A DNA stretch of 64,000 nucleotides from Loripinus fragilis (taxonomy: Eukaryota > Mollusca > Bivalvia > Lucinida > Lucinidae): NCBI GenBank assembly GCA_964019695.1, contig OZ026521.1, positions 35,582,965-35,646,964 of the forward strand, in the 5' to 3' direction. A program made the position numbers and the translations under genes. Below are positions 34,515-46,565 of the stretch, piece after piece (position 1 is the stretch's first letter; each line of letters opens with the position of its first letter). The notes below the pieces were generated by a model. The model worked only from the letters and a program-made list of their open reading frames with translations. It was not told the origin of the DNA and searched no databases.

Positions 34515-34660
34515 TACTAGTGCCCCTGTATTATTATTTTTTTTAACTCGTTGCGAAAAGCGATTGAATACTCAGCAAGCCTCGTCTGATTCTAACACTT
34601 TTCCCCAACTGGTTTAATAAAGCACTCACGTAGATCCTCTATTTTACGAGCGTAAATAGA
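34515..34660. repeat. Foldback-type repeat, second copy
   Basis: TTAACTCGTTGCGAAAAGCG, GCAAGCCTCG, CCCCAACTGGTTTAATAAAG and AGATCCTCTATTT match the family at 25845 and 47880. Confidence 0.6.
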
Positions 34661-34989
34661 GGTGAATCGTGATCGGGTTGGTTGTTGGCTTATTGAATAA
34701 ACATTTTTTTAATTACACGGTTCAATCACAAAAATAGAGTCAGCAGGGTGTAACTGCATAAGAACTTTTAAAGGAGAAAATGAAGGTGAGAATATTTATT
34801 ATCTACCGGGCGTGCTTGAAGGGTTTTATAATAAATTTTAAAAGCGATGGCATGTACATGTACGTGCAGTACTGCACTGCACTAAAAAAAAATTCACATG
34901 CAGTGTTATTATATTATATAGCAAATGCGAAAACGCACTACGTTTAAAAAGGATAAGGCTACTTTGAACGGAAAAGGGCGTCAAAGTTT

Positions 34990-35090
34990 TGTATATAGGA
35001 TGGGGGGGGGGGGGGGAGGTAATCCCTTTTAAATGTTTGGTTCAGCTTATATAGAATAGTGGTGTGTGTGTGGGGGGGGGGGGGTGGGGT
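34990..35090. repeat. G-rich runs
   Basis: Two G-runs (34999-35015 and 35072-35085) with an intervening GTGTGTGTG. Low-complexity sequence and potentially G-quadruplex forming. No gene. Confidence 0.7.
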
Positions 35091-35624
35091 ATCCAGTTCA
35101 GCTTTAATGCTTACCTGATAAGCAACTTTGCCCAGCACCTCAGTGAAGTCTGGCCAGCGCAATGCACATCTCAGGTAGAATCAAATTATATATACATGCA
35201 CATTTTAGGCTATTTTAAAACGATTGCGATTTCAGCAAATCTCTATAAATGAGCAGGTGGGTTAAGTCTCACCTGAGCATCAACCCAAGAAAACAGATTT
35301 CAGGACCTAGGATATGTACTTTTCGGATTCAAAATAACTCTGCTACCCCGTTGTAAACGTCCTGCTAGCACACAACTGCAACAGTGGTCCATCAACTGAA
35401 AAAGCGTATCGTTGGAGGGCCGTTGATCGCCCGACGATGTATGCTACTTGGACTAGGTTCTTCCGTCGGATTTGATAAAACAACCCGGAGATATTGCAGT
35501 GTATAATCATATATCAAACCAAGAGGTCATTGCGGTAAAACTAAATTGACGACCGTATATCCGACGATATACCTCCCATAAGGAAACTTTTGATTATGGT
35601 TATCCCCATTTTAATGCATTAGCA

Positions 35625-35820
35625 GGGAGCGCAGTGGCTCAGTGGTAGAGTGCTTGACTCGAGACCGAGGGGCCGCGGGTTCAAGCCTCACCGGCGTCAT
35701 TGCGTTGTGTCCTTGAGCAAGAACATTAATCCTAGCTTAGTACTGTTCAACCCAGGAAAACCCGTCCCTTTATAGCTGAAAGATTGTTGATGGAACGTAA
35801 AGAATCAAATCAAATAAACA
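35625..35820 (+). mobile_element. tRNA-derived SINE, full length, with imperfect duplication
   Basis: GGGAGCGCAGTGGCTCAGTG opens the element; the A-box is TGGCTCAGTGGTAGAG and the B-box GGGTTCAAGCC. It ends in AATCAAATCAAATAAACA. Flanks AATGCATTAGCA (35613-35624) and AATGCACTAGTA (35821-35832) are an aged target duplication. Confidence 0.9.
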
Positions 35821-36116
35821 AATGCACTAGTAACATTTTTACTTAAAAAACGTTCAGCGGCTGCCAGCTGCATAAAATAACTTGTCTGCCAAAGAAAAGC
35901 GACGTTACGTAATGACGTTAAGTTTGCGACAGCATATCGAAGGATATACTGTCGCATTTTTCGTCGTTATCCAATCAGACGTCGCGTTACATTTGCAGGT
36001 GTATTAGAATATGTATATATATTTAGTTTCATCTTAACATCCAGTGCAGATATCGATGAAATGACGCATTCTGTGAGATTTCATCTGGCTCTTAACCGTT
36101 TGTTAATTTATCGTTT

Positions 36117-36338
36117 ACTGTCGTGCCAACCACGAGTGACAGTGACGTGATACTTTGTTTACAATTGCTAAGTAGTCAGTATTAACTTCACTTGAGCTAA
36201 CGCGAATCGATAGATCACTTGTGTATTAATCCTATCCTGCGGAAAGGATTGATACACAAGTGGTCTATCGATTATAAGTCCCTGATAAATTTATAAACAA
36301 AACATGAAGTCACTGTCACTCTTGGCTGGCAGGACAGT
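36117..36338. mobile_element. Foldback element, 222 bp
   Basis: Left end ACTGTCGTGCCAACCACGAG, right end CTTGGCTGGCAGGACAGT. The inner stem ATCGATAGATCACTTGTGTA pairs with TACACAAGTGGTCTATCGAT. It is nearly palindromic throughout. Confidence 0.82.
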
Positions 36339-36827
36339 ACACGTTTCCATCATTAAAAGAGTTATTAACATAACTGGGCCTCTAATCGCAAATGCCCCTC
36401 GTATGCGTTATGTTTAGCAAAACACCGAGTGGCCACTGATGTCAGACTTCATATGGGTATCTTGTGTGAGCCAACTAGGTTCAACAAGGCTTTGTGTTAA
36501 GAGTGCGTGACAGATTTTTTTCATTTCGCAACAAAAACGCTTGTTGTGGGTATTCAAAAGAACCGTCTCAATGAAAAAGAAAATATTAACAATTTTGCGA
36601 TGAATATTTGAGTTTTCTTTCTAAATCTGTTAATTTTGAGACGAAAGAATGATATAAAATGCACAACAACCCTACCACCCACGCTTATGGAAAATAAATA
36701 CAATATCTAGGCTTGCTTCATGCAAACTCTCCATATTCGTGTTATTCTCTGCAGCTGAGCAGGTTGGTCGGAAACCCCGAAGATTGGTTTTCTTGCGAGA
36801 TACATTTATATTTTTACTTTATTGCAG

Positions 36828-36915
36828 GTTTCCGGACAGTGTATCTGGCTGGTTTTAGCCATTATACTGGCTGACGTCAGTCTTACAAAAGCAGATAGCC
36901 ACGGAGCAGCTAAAG
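36828..36915 (+). CDS. Signal-peptide-like exon of the flavin amine oxidase gene
   Basis: A pyrimidine-rich tract and TTATTGCAG (AG at 36826-36827) precede an 88-bp open stretch ending AAAG before GTAATTT, so both splice sites look good. Its 29 codons read V-S-G-Q-C-I-W-L-V-L-A-I-I-L-A-D-V-S-L-T and then KADSHGAAK, a hydrophobic core followed by a plausible signal-peptidase site (LTKA-DS). The exon ends in phase 1 with one G. The oxidase exon at 53289 starts with AT in phase 1, so joining makes GAT (Asp) and leads straight into SKIIVLGAG. Secreted or membrane routing is therefore likely. There is no ATG, so an upstream exon must supply the start. The link over 16.4 kb is inference. Confidence 0.55.
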
Positions 36916-37194
36916 GTAATTTCCTAACTCACCAGTACAAGGGATGCAACTTATTGCACAGCCCTTTGGTCATCGAACATCGAACTCATTCGCCAGAAGT
37001 GATACTGGTGTTGTGATTGACAGCGAGCCACATCTGGGTCGCACGTGCAAAACAAGCCTCTTGTTTGCTACATTGGCTGTCCGCGTTCAAGCTGAGGACA
37101 CTCTTTAAAAAACACACATTTTTTCGGTTTTTGAGTGGCCTCTTAAATCAAGTTTAATAGGTATCCAAGTTGAGAAATTAAAAAAAAAAATTCT

Positions 37195-37330
37195 GGCCGA
37201 CCGACCCATACCACGGGGGTAATACCAATTTCGCTATTTTTGCTGGCGACCGGGACGGTACTGCGTAAAGCTGCTATCGACCGAGGAGTACGGCTTGCGA
37301 CCGGTCGGTACGGCTGTCGGTATAGGGGGG
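37195..37330. repeat. CCGACCGGTCG-type repeat, copy 1
   Basis: GGGGGTAATACCAATTTCGC, TTTTTGCTGGCGACC, GCTGCTATCGACCGAGGAGT and GACCGGTCGGTACGGCTGTC occur in inverse order and strand at 47230-47345. Confidence 0.75.
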
Positions 37331-38276
37331 TCCTGACTTAAACGCCTATGGAGGGCGCTATGGAGGAATTTATGGACCCCAGAAAAATACCATGATACGG
37401 CTGTCAACTGTCAGTAATACGACTGTCGAGGCTATCGTACTGTGAATGATACGACTGTCGACGAAATGTGAAAATTATCTATCATGCACAGGGGTTAAAA
37501 TACATGATTTATTCTTTGACTATAACTGAAATCTGCTTTTTCAGACAGTTTTCACTAGCAACAATGAAGAAAGGTGTATGCTTTATGCGGATTTGGTAGC
37601 TAAAAGGCGCAACATTCACCAATAATAACTCCCCCACATTCCATCTCTTCCATGCAATAAAATTCACAAAGCAGACTACAAAGCTGGTCACCGAAGCTAA
37701 CTCACAGGTTTGGATAGAATAAGAGCGTTAATTGTAAACATTTCTTATCCATCAGATTTAACATGCGTTTTGGTGCTCAAAAGAACCGTCTCGTTGAAAC
37801 GGTTATTCAGAGTACCCACATCATATGTCTTGGTTGAGAAATCAGAAAAAATATATTGATTACGCTCTAAAAACTAAAGGTCTGATACGTAAACATGTAA
37901 AAGGCCAATACTTAATATACAAAAGGCCAATACTTTAACATAAAAAAGGCCAATATCAGATAAAGAAAATATACAGCACAATCTTTGTTAAAGGAATAGG
38001 ATTGCAAACATCAATAGAAACTCTTGAACGTGATGTTGGATAAAAGATGGCACTTGAAGTTTAAGTACTAATAAAGCACATTTTGAAAAATAAAATATTT
38101 AGGCTAGATGAGTCATTTTGAAAAATTAAAGTTGGCGTTTAGCATTTCTGAAACGGCGGGATGAGCACAGAAGTTCAAGCGCCTGTGTAGGGAGGAACAT
38201 TTCTCAACAATTCACCTTCCTGTAATACACGCAGACTAATAAAAGCGAGCATCCATTTACTGTAATGTTCAAAGAT

Positions 38277-39062
38277 TGCATACGCGGATCAAGATTGTTG
38301 ATTTAAGGGGAGGGGACCAGGTGTTTTGCTGGCGGGCGGATGATGGCCCAGCACTGGATGCTTATCTAGCAGCTTTTTGAATTTTCGTCATGGGGGGGAG
38401 GGGTCAATACCTGTATTCAACAGACAAACGTTTTAGGATCCGTGCATGCAGTCGTATAGCAGAACTTTAGACCTACACACCTCTACAAATATCAAGTAAA
38501 ATTGGCCTGCCAGCAAAACGCCATTTTAATGGCGTTTCGCTGGATCGACAATAATAGCCCGCTCTCCAGACAAACGTTACTCGATCTGTGCATGGCATTT
38601 CAGCAAATACTCATTAAGAGAAATTTCAATCGCAATGACTATGCAGTCGTATAACGGAACTTAAGACCTACACACCTCTACAAATATCAGCAAGCAAAAT
38701 GCCATTTCAATGGCGTTTCGCTGGAGGCCAATAATACCCCGCTCTCTAGACAAACGTTTCTGGAAAAGCGCATGACATTTCAACAAATGCTCATTCAGAG
38801 AAATTTCAATTGCAATGACTGTATGCAGTCGTATAACGGAACTTAAGACCTACTCACCTCTCCAAATATCAGCTAAAATTAGCCCGCAAGCAAAATAGCT
38901 GGAAGGCCAATAATATCCCACTCTCCAGACAGACGTTTCTGGATCCGCGCATGACATTTCAGCAAATGCTCATTAAGTGAAATTTGAATCGCAATGACTG
39001 TATACAGTCATATAACGGAACTTTAGACGAACACACCTCTACAAATATTGATGAGTTTCGAC
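38277..39062. repeat. GGATCC-family remnant plus a tandem array of about 180-195 bp
   Basis: 38277-38448 is bounded by GCATACGCGGATC and GGATCCGTGCATGC and contains TTTGCTGGCGGGCGGATGAT as in the 23876 element. From 38449 the phrase CAGTCGTATARCRGAACTTW recurs at 38449, 38644, 38826 and 39005 (steps 195, 182, 179). Each unit includes CCATTTTAATGGCGTTTCGC and GATCCGYGCATG-like text, so the element's end has become tandemly amplified. Confidence 0.78.
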
Positions 39063-39213
39063 CTCAGACGGATCAAAGATAAGACGATTCTAATTTACAG
39101 CACGTGAAAGGGGAAACAGGTAGAAACCGTTATAAAGCGGTATCATAGGCGTTAAATAATATATTATCATGGTTATATAGGTAACATTCACCATTTCACT
39201 CAACTTTCTCTGT

Positions 39214-39300
39214 AGCTCGATAGGTAAGCAACAGTGCATTAATGTTAGTCTAATAAGGCATAAGTTTTTTTTCATTAATGTGAGTTTGAGTCTCGGCCAG
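39214..39300 (+). repeat. tRNA-like SINE head, uncertain
   Basis: TGTAGCTCGATAGGTAAG (A-box-like) and GAGTTTGAGTCTCGG (B-box-like) lie about 65 bp apart. No cloverleaf acceptor pairing is visible, so a tRNA gene is not supported. Confidence 0.35.
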
Positions 39301-39324
39301 GCCTTCTTTTTTACTTTAAATATA

Positions 39325-39368
39325 AGTGTGCGTGCGTGCGTGCGAGCGTGTGTGCGTGCGTGCGTGTT
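39325..39368. repeat. (GTGC)n microsatellite
   Basis: GTGTGCGTGCGTGCGTGCGA and similar. Low complexity. Confidence 0.85.
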
Positions 39369-40189
39369 CATTTGAGCTCTTTTTCTATTGTATTTTTTCA
39401 TCATGGTATATATTTTATTTCATAATTTATTAAATTTCAGATACAATTAATTTCAAATGCCCTCTGTCTCGCTGGCAGTGTCAGTATCAGAGCTGCAGTC
39501 AGAGCCCAATGCAAGATCAATGACCATTAGTTCATCACCTTCCTCTGCCGCCGAGTATGTATACGGGCTCTACTGACAAAACATGCTCGACGCACATCAC
39601 CAAGTCACCAGGTGTAACCTCTTCAATCAGTAACTGTTCCTTGCTAGCAAGGCGAAATTATTCCTCGCATTGAAACAACCATAAAAACGCATTAGGTGAA
39701 ACAATTTGCCGCAGAGTAGTCAAAATAAAATTTATCGTGTTTTGAAGATAGCAGGAATATAATATAGTAAAGTTCAGAACAGCGGGCCGCCATTCCCGCC
39801 AAACTTGCGATTTTTCTCCAATAAAATTACAATGTACTAAATTGTCATAATACTGGTTCCCAAAGGTACATGTAGTAGATTAACCATTCCTACCCCCACC
39901 CCCCCCCCCCACAAATAAAAGATATGTTAATTGAAAATAATATTTTTGGGACTCGATCTCTCTGATTCGAACTCTGCAACCTTCCAGGGAATATTTGCAA
40001 TTCAAGACGCTCGACTATGTCTGTAGAGGTAAAATTTGCATAGAGTACAGTGACGTCACTAATTATAACTGTAATCGGAGAGGTCTATTGACAATAAAAG
40101 GTAATCCCGCATTTAGACAGGTAAACAAACGAGGATATTGGTAGTTATATCCTTACTAATACATTAAAGCTATAATTGGGTGTCACAGA

Positions 40190-40262
40190 CCAGTGGTCCA
40201 GTGGTTAAGTAGCGATATTAACATATTCGAACCTGTATTTTTCTGAGGGTTCGAATCCCTGA
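40190..40262 (+). repeat. tRNA-like sequence (SINE head or tRNA pseudogene)
   Basis: TGGTCCAGTGGTTAAGTA is an A-box/D-arm-like string and GAGGGTTCGAATCCCTG a perfect B-box with a 5-bp T-stem. The acceptor arms do not pair, and an A/T-rich tail follows, so a functional tRNA is unlikely. Confidence 0.45.
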
Positions 40263-40336
40263 GTTTTTATTTTCTTTTTTTTTTCTTTTTCTTACCCCTT
40301 CAGTGGGCAGTTTGAATTGCCTAGCGCTGTAACAAA

Positions 40337-40487
40337 CAGTGGCGGATCCAGAGGGGGTTCAGGGGGCTTCATAACAGATTATTTCATTTTTAAAGGGATA
40401 TTCAAGAAAAATGAGAGATCATCTGCAAATCGACCCCCTCCCTAATTTATCTGAATCCCCTCTCCTGGAGTCGTGGATCCGCCTTTG
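40337..40487. mobile_element. CAGTGGCGGATCCA MITE, 151 bp, AACAAA duplication
   Basis: Ends CAGTGGCGGATCCA and TGGATCCGCCTTTG, with AACAAA immediately outside both (40331-40336 and 40488-40493). It has short hAT-like termini and a G/C-run interior. No coding capacity. Confidence 0.75.
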
Positions 40488-41770
40488 AACAAAAAGGCTT
40501 ATGTCAATATTTCAGGCTTTACAGGAAAACCAGTTAAAGGCGAGGGTTTTAACGACCCACGAAGGGTCTAGCAGACGTTAGTGTATCAGAAAACTATGTT
40601 TGATCGTTATTATTGCATAAAGTCATATTGTCACTTGAAAACTTTGGGTGAACGCTTCGAAAAATTCATTTCTGCATTACTATAATGGCGCGCAAAAGCA
40701 TGAAGGATTCGAAGGTTTTGAAAAAGCCTGTTCCAGAGCAAAAACTTACGTCATCCTAACGCCACTGAATTACGTTCATTTCTATACACGCTACTATTGA
40801 TTACGTCAATTTTTGTGACGGCCTAGAATGCGTATATGTGACCCGTCACGCGAAAAGGGACGAGTTGGGTGTCATATTGTGAAATTCACTTTTTCCGCGT
40901 TTTGAATAGAGAATTTAATGACGAATCAAGAAATATTAACATGTTGGTGGGTTCTTGATCATTTTGGGTCTCAAAATGTCCAAAGAAGATGGGTACCGTC
41001 CTGAAGCGTCACAAACTTTATATTGACGTTATTGTTATGTTACATGTACATCATAAAATCCAGCAGATTAACACGCGTTATAAAATATTGCAAAGGACGT
41101 TACAATGTATTTGTTGTAATCAATTTTCTTTTGTCTTCTTCTATTTATTTTTCCTCTCATTCTTCCTCCTCTATTTCTTCTTCAAATGTCGCACCAGATA
41201 TTTTTCTAGCCTTCAGCTACACTATAGTGTCAACACTTAGTCAACTTAAAAAACAAAACAAAACAAAAACAACTTCACACTGACATATTTTATGTGCTGT
41301 TTAAAAATTATTTTCCTTGTTGTTAATGCATCAAACTTGATAATAAGGATACCATTTGAAAGGAAATTGAAAAACGCAATAGACGAAATTCATTTATTAG
41401 CCAAGGTGTCATACTTCCTGAAAAATGATATAGTAAAACTGCAAAATACTGAAAAACTGAGTTTTCGTTGACGTCAACGGGAACGTCGCAGAGCCATGAC
41501 GTAAAAGATTTTTTTTCTCAAACGTGTACATTTACTACATTATCAGTTGAATGAATTTAGCAAATATTAGAATATGTATACATTGTTATATATGCTATTT
41601 CCACCAGCTTTCTGCTAGCATATTGCTTATTGTCGCCCGCCTTTTAGAGAGAGTGATAAGCATAGTATTCGTGGTGTCTTGTTTGTGGAGCGTGGTTCAG
41701 CTTGGGTGCCAGGTGTGTGCAGCTCCTTCTACAGTTTAAGTGTACCGATAGAGTTGAAACTTGCCATTGC

Positions 41771-41966
41771 TTACAGATCATTCAGATGCGCAAGTGGTTT
41801 ATATACAATACTCAGTCACATTGATTTCAATCACTTTTTTTAGTTGTGACTATCGACTGTTACCAATGTTACAGATCATTCAGATGCGCAAGTGGTTTAT
41901 ATACAATACTCAGTCACATTGATTTCAATCACTTTTTTTAGTTGTGACTATCGACTGTTACCAATG
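41771..41966. repeat. Perfect 98-bp tandem duplication
   Basis: The block starting TTACAGATCATTCAGATGCG occupies 41771-41868 and again 41869-41966. I see no difference between the two copies. Confidence 0.95.
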
Positions 41967-42197
41967 TCTCATGATATTGATTGTTGGTATGTGCATGGGT
42001 TTTAATATGATTCTCAAATTTTTTGTCACTATTTTATGTTTTGCACTTAAACACAAGTCTGAGGCTTGCATAGTGACTATACTATAAGCATGTGAAAAAA
42101 TTTACCTATACGGTTTATAGCCTACTGATTGTTTGAAACTATGCATGTACAGTCACGGGACATAAGTATTCGCCTACTTGGGAAAGTATTCGCCTAC

Positions 42198-42639
42198 TTG
42201 TGACGTCGCCGTTTAAATTAGCGTAATTCCAGATTTTTTGCAAAAATTATTGTCGCAAAACTACAGAAGCTACAATCATGGAAAAAGTACCAAATGAAAG
42301 CAAATTGATTTACGCAATAAACAAATTTATTGTAGCTTCCTGGTGTCTATTGTTTTCGCATGGTAGTCATTTAAACACAAAGACAAATTAAAATTTCATT
42401 TTTTTCGGTGACGTCAACGTCAGCGTAAATGGGAATCGTGATATTTGAAATTGTACGTCCAATTTAAAAGCGTTCTCTTGAGAACCAAAAGCATAATTAT
42501 TTTAATATTTAATTGTATATTACTATTTTCTATTTGCTTTTCATACGTGTAGATTTTATAAAAATGCACCCATTAACTTCGTCGTAATAATTTTTGCAAA
42601 AAATCTGGAAGTGCACTGTTTTAAACGGCGATGTCACAA
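42198..42639. mobile_element. TIR element, 442 bp
   Basis: TTGTGACGTCGCCGTTTAAA and CCAGATTTTTTGCAAAAATT at the left are inverted at 42580-42639 (AATTTTTGCAAAAAATCTGG, GGCGATGTCACAA). Arms are about 55 bp. No coding capacity. Confidence 0.8.
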
Positions 42640-43640
42640 ACGTCTGCCCAGGCAAAGTATTGCAGGTCAGATCGCCGCCGCAGGGTACATGTATATATAA
42701 TTATGCGAAGCTCTTCGGGACTGTTTCACATTCATATCAATATGAAAAGCGTCAATCAATTCCCGGCAGGTAAGCGTAAAATTTACTCCGCCTAGTTTTG
42801 GGAAGGAATGCAAACGGCAATGCCGTGAAGATGCTGCTGTAAAATGATAGCCCGCTACTAAGTCCCACAGGTGCCGTAGCTCCTAATGAAGGATGCATAA
42901 ACGGATTTTTTGTATCTTATGACGGAGGGGGATTTAAATATGCAGATACTATTGGTCTGTCAATATCATTTTGTCTACAGCAAAAAAAAAGTATATAAAA
43001 AGCCTAAAAAGAAGCAAAAATTAAATTGGAATACCGAAGCTCGTAATCGAACTTGGGCCGTTTGCGTGAGAGTCAGGTATCGTAGCCTTACACCATTGCA
43101 GAAATTTTAATGAATTTGCTTATAATTATTTCAAATCACATTGCATAATCATGAATTATTTTTGCATATGTTTTTATTTATTCACTTTAAGTTCCCAAAG
43201 GCCATTTTGAATGTTTCACAAAACACTTCTTATGCATCTGCTGTACTCATAATACACTAAATTATTCGTTAAAGAAAAGCTGTAGCAAAAATTCGTTCTT
43301 TCCCGATGACACCATCACTACGTCATCATATAAACTTAAATATATCATTCAGTATCTTGCCACGGCTTGGGAAAAGAAATATTTTTCACTTTTCCTTAGA
43401 AGCTTGATGTCGTCACAGGGGGGTACTCTGATATTTTTGTACATACGTAGCCTCGGGTTATTTTTTTGTGTTCAAAATTTTGAATTTCAATATTTTTGGG
43501 GGTTTTCAAAAAAAAAAAATTGGGGGTATGAAGATTTTATGGATATTTTTTTGGGGTGTCACCACAAAATTGGCCTATATTTAGGGGTCATTTCTATGCA
43601 TTTTAGGGTCTTTCATAAGGGCAAGGTACAGAATGGGGGA

Positions 43641-43847
43641 GGGAGCACAGTGGCTCAGTGGTAGAGTGCTTGACTCGAGACCGAAGGGTAGCGGGTTCGA
43701 GCCTCACCGGCGTCACTGCGTTGTGGTCCTTGAGCAAGACACATTTATCCTAGCTTAGTACTGGTTAAACCCAGGAAGAACCGTCCCGCATAACTGAAAG
43801 ATTGTTGAGTGGACGTAAAGAATCAAATCAAACAAACAAACAAACAA
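43641..43847 (+). mobile_element. tRNA-derived SINE with exact 13-bp target duplication
   Basis: GGGAGCACAGTGGCTCAGTG opens the element; A-box TGGCTCAGTGGTAGAG, B-box GCGGGTTCGAGCC, 3' body CTTGAGCAAGACACATTTAT and CTAGCTTAGTACTGG, tail AATCAAATCAAAC(AAAC)n. ACAGAATGGGGGA occurs on both sides (43628-43640 and 43848-43860). This is the clearest and probably the youngest insertion in the window. Confidence 0.95.
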
Positions 43848-44069
43848 ACAGAATGGGGGATATTTTTTGGGGTTCCTAAAATTTCAAACATTTTTTGGGG
43901 TGCCTGATATTTTTTGGGGTGAACGGTAGATGCTGGGCCCGAGCCTACGTATACAGAAAAAAATTAGAGCAGGCCTACCCCGAGTAATAATTGAAATTAA
44001 AATAAAGATTACAATTATTTTAACTTAATAATCAGGACATCGGTTATTTTGTTTTCCAGAAAATTTGCA

Positions 44070-44212
44070 AAATGCTGAAAACTTCCATGTGAGATTATGA
44101 AAAATCTAGCGCGATGACATATCCTTTTTATTTCATAAATTGACAGTCCATACATAGAACAAACTGTATGCAAAGAATTAAAAATATTTCAATGTGGGAA
44201 GTATTACCCACA
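44070..44212. repeat. AAAACTTCCATGTGAGATTATG repeat, copy 2
   Basis: See 23560-23735. Same order of shared phrases and same orientation. Confidence 0.65.
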
Positions 44213-44819
44213 ACTGCCCTTAAATTAGTAGGCCTAAACCATGTAAACCAGGTGAGAAATAGGCTAGATCTAATCATGAACTGAACTGCGTGGACGCTTC
44301 TCGACCCAACATTAACTTACGAAAATTCAAAAGGGAACATCTAATATCGTACAAAATGTTTGACAGTCTGGTGGCAGAAAACCTCAACATGAAAAACGCT
44401 TTTGATCCGGCTTTATAATAAGTTAAACTTCTCTTTGAAACACGCTTAGGTGTGCTATTTTTGCGCGACGCGACGTTAACTTTAAGACGTGTTTTCTCGA
44501 AATGACGCCGTCCACCCAACTCGTACCTTTTTGCGTGACGGGTCACATATGTAAAGTAGAAAAGCCGTCCATCAACAGCACGTAAATTGCCTGATTAATA
44601 CATGGGTTTTTGCCGGTTAAAACACGGTTGTTAATAGCGTGCGACACGGGTTTTTATGCAATAATTAAAGTAAAAATGAGTCTTCATCTACATCCACACA
44701 GTACGTTGTGTATGCGAGCGGCAAACGCTGTGGTGAGTTTGCGTATTTCTGCATGCTCACCTGATCCTTTGATGCTCAGTATTGCGATCAAAATTTCACT
44801 ATGCTGGCATTATTTTATG

Positions 44820-45000
44820 AACTTTTTATATCATATATATATATTGAAATAAAATACTATTCGTTAAAAAAATTAAATATAAAAATTGAAAAAATAAAAT
44901 ATCAAAAAATATAAAGAAAAATACACTAAATAAGAAAATATCTAGAATAAGAAAATACACAATGAAAACAAATGAAAAAAAAATAGAGCATATCAATAAG
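44820..45000. repeat. A-rich low-complexity tract
   Basis: Alternating AAAATA / AAAAAT runs with no stable period. No gene. Confidence 0.7.
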
Positions 45001-45629
45001 CCTATAAAATGCTAAACAATGGGATTCGAGCCCTTAACTTTTTACATAGCTCACGTGCATATAATTACAGCTGCCTATCTATAATCCGTTTCTTGTTTAC
45101 TGTCGTGAGTTGGCTCCCGGTACTGTTAGTTTAACAGGTGACCGGGCCCAGGGCGACGACAGTAAATATGATTCGCACTATACCTACTAAGCCACCGAGG
45201 ATTTACATGCCATGATCATTATTTATCGCTAAATCCGTACAATTGTCTTACCTGCAGTGTTATTATTTTTTCTGAATGAACTTGTATGAATGAATAACGG
45301 TATTAAGCTGCCACACCTGTTCTTTATTGGACTCTATCCATGACGGACAATACTCTTACTGTGTGAGATCTATAGTTGTTGTATTGGTCATGCCGTTACA
45401 TATTTATTGGAAATGTTGTTGCACGAGCAGTAAGTGGTAGTCAAGAAATAACCGTTACAATCTTATTTACCTTTCCCGTGCACTTAAGTAGACTCGTCTG
45501 ACCTTTTATCCGTCTGAGGTCAAAATTGACCTATATCAGCTAAGATTGGCCCCGCCAACACTCAAAGATTTATAATCATTTTTGACAGTAAAATTGAAAT
45601 GATTGTATTATCCACCTGTTTAAAGATAT

Positions 45630-45866
45630 GAGCCGCGACATGAGATTTCCAACAATGTGGCATTTTGACATGAATAGACTCAGGCGAGCCTGTGCCGCCT
45701 CCTTTTGAGCTTAGAAACTCCAAATGTTGTCCGGTCAGTAGCTTAACAGTCAAAGAATATTCAAGTGACTAGCAAAAGCTCTGACCTGACTGCGCATATG
45801 CGCAGGCTGGTCTGAGCCTTTGCTGGTCGCACATACCGCATTGTTGGAAATCTCATGTCGCGGCTC
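45630..45866. mobile_element. GAGCC-family foldback MITE, copy 5
   Basis: GAGCCGCGACATGAGATTTC at the left, GGAAATCTCATGTCGCGGCTC at the right, and the interior hairpin TGACTGCGCATATGCGCAGG. Its termini differ from copy 4 by GCGACAT for AGTGCAT on both ends together, so compensated changes define a subfamily. Confidence 0.87.
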
Positions 45867-45899
45867 AATTATGTACATGTAGATATTTGGATGCTCTAC

Positions 45900-45990
45900 A
45901 GAACCGTCTCATTGAGACGGTTCTTTTGAGTACCCACAAAATATGTTTTAATTGAGAAATAAGAAATTAAATTTTATGCTACGCACTCTT
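45900..45990. repeat. GAACCGTCTCATTGAGACGGTTC repeat
   Basis: A near-perfect palindrome opens the copy, followed by TTTTGAGTACCCACAAAATA, TGTTTTAATTGAGAAATAAG and ACGCACTC. Related to 13610, 36500 and 37770. Confidence 0.7.
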
Positions 45991-46030
45991 TATAAAATGT
46001 CTGAACACTGGTTCTTTGGCAGAAGTTTCT

Positions 46031-46215
46031 GTTGTTTGTTTGATTTGATTCAACAATTTTAGCTATGTCGGGACGGATCTTCCTTTGTTGAACCAATATT
46101 AAGCAAGGATTAATGTGACTTGCTCAAGGACACAACGCAGTGTCGCAGATGAGGCTCGAACCTGCAATTGGTCAGTCTCGAGATATGCACTCTACCATTG
46201 AGCCACTGCGCTCCC
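46031..46215 (-). mobile_element. tRNA-derived SINE (minus strand), exact target duplication
   Basis: Read in reverse: GGGAGCGCAGTGGCTCAATG, B-box GGTTCGAGCCTCATC, CTTGAGCAAGTCACATTAAT, CTTAATATTGGTTC, tail AATCAAATCAAACAAACAAC. AGAAGTTTCTG flanks both ends (46021 and 46216 onward). Confidence 0.92.
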
Positions 46216-46339
46216 AGAAGTTTCTGGTGACAATATGTAGATGTACATACAGGCACGTCTAAACCTTTACTGTACTTATATGCAAAAACTGTCGCTTCCC
46301 GCTTCACCATTTACATGCAAAAGTAAGTGAGCATGATCA

Positions 46340-46500
46340 GGAAATACCACAATCACACACTGCAGACTAACCAAAAGCACCATGAGGAAGAACCACAGAA
46401 CACAAACAGTCATATGGAATAGGGAAGACAATTAGAGGAAAGTAATCAGCTCTCTCTTCCTCGTAAATATAATTGCAAAACTAGAAAAAACATGAAGTAA
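46340..46500. repeat. GATCAGGAAATACCACAATCAC dispersed repeat
   Basis: Phrases ATCAGGAAATACCACAATCA, CACTGCAGACTAACC and GAGGAAGAACCACA are shared with 51240-51520 and 57033-57130 (plus) and with 59460-59720 and 60005-60085 (inverse). Confidence 0.75.
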
Positions 46501-46565
46501 TAGCCGATTTCGTAGATTAATAGTTTCTTACTAGCTGTAGTCCCGGCAATATGCCAATCCAAACG

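Larger units (their letters stand above)
40837..44547. mobile_element. Possible 3.7-kb TIR element (TGTGACCCGTCACGC ends)
   Basis: TGTGACCCGTCACGCGAAAA and GGGACGAGTTGGGTG at 40837-40872 are repeated as the inverse at 44513-44547 with 2-3 differences. TA lies outside both ends. The enclosed sequence holds other insertions (42198, 43641) and no transposase. The two ends could instead be solo relics of separate elements. Confidence 0.45.

Noticed and set aside
40190..40262. Functional tRNA gene
   Set aside because: Good A- and B-boxes but no pairing acceptor stem and no clear anticodon arm; a SINE head or pseudogene is likelier.
44274..44546. 90-codon minus-strand frame reaching the TIR at 44513-44547
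   Set aside because: No motif recognised; could at most be a decayed end of the possible 3.7-kb element.
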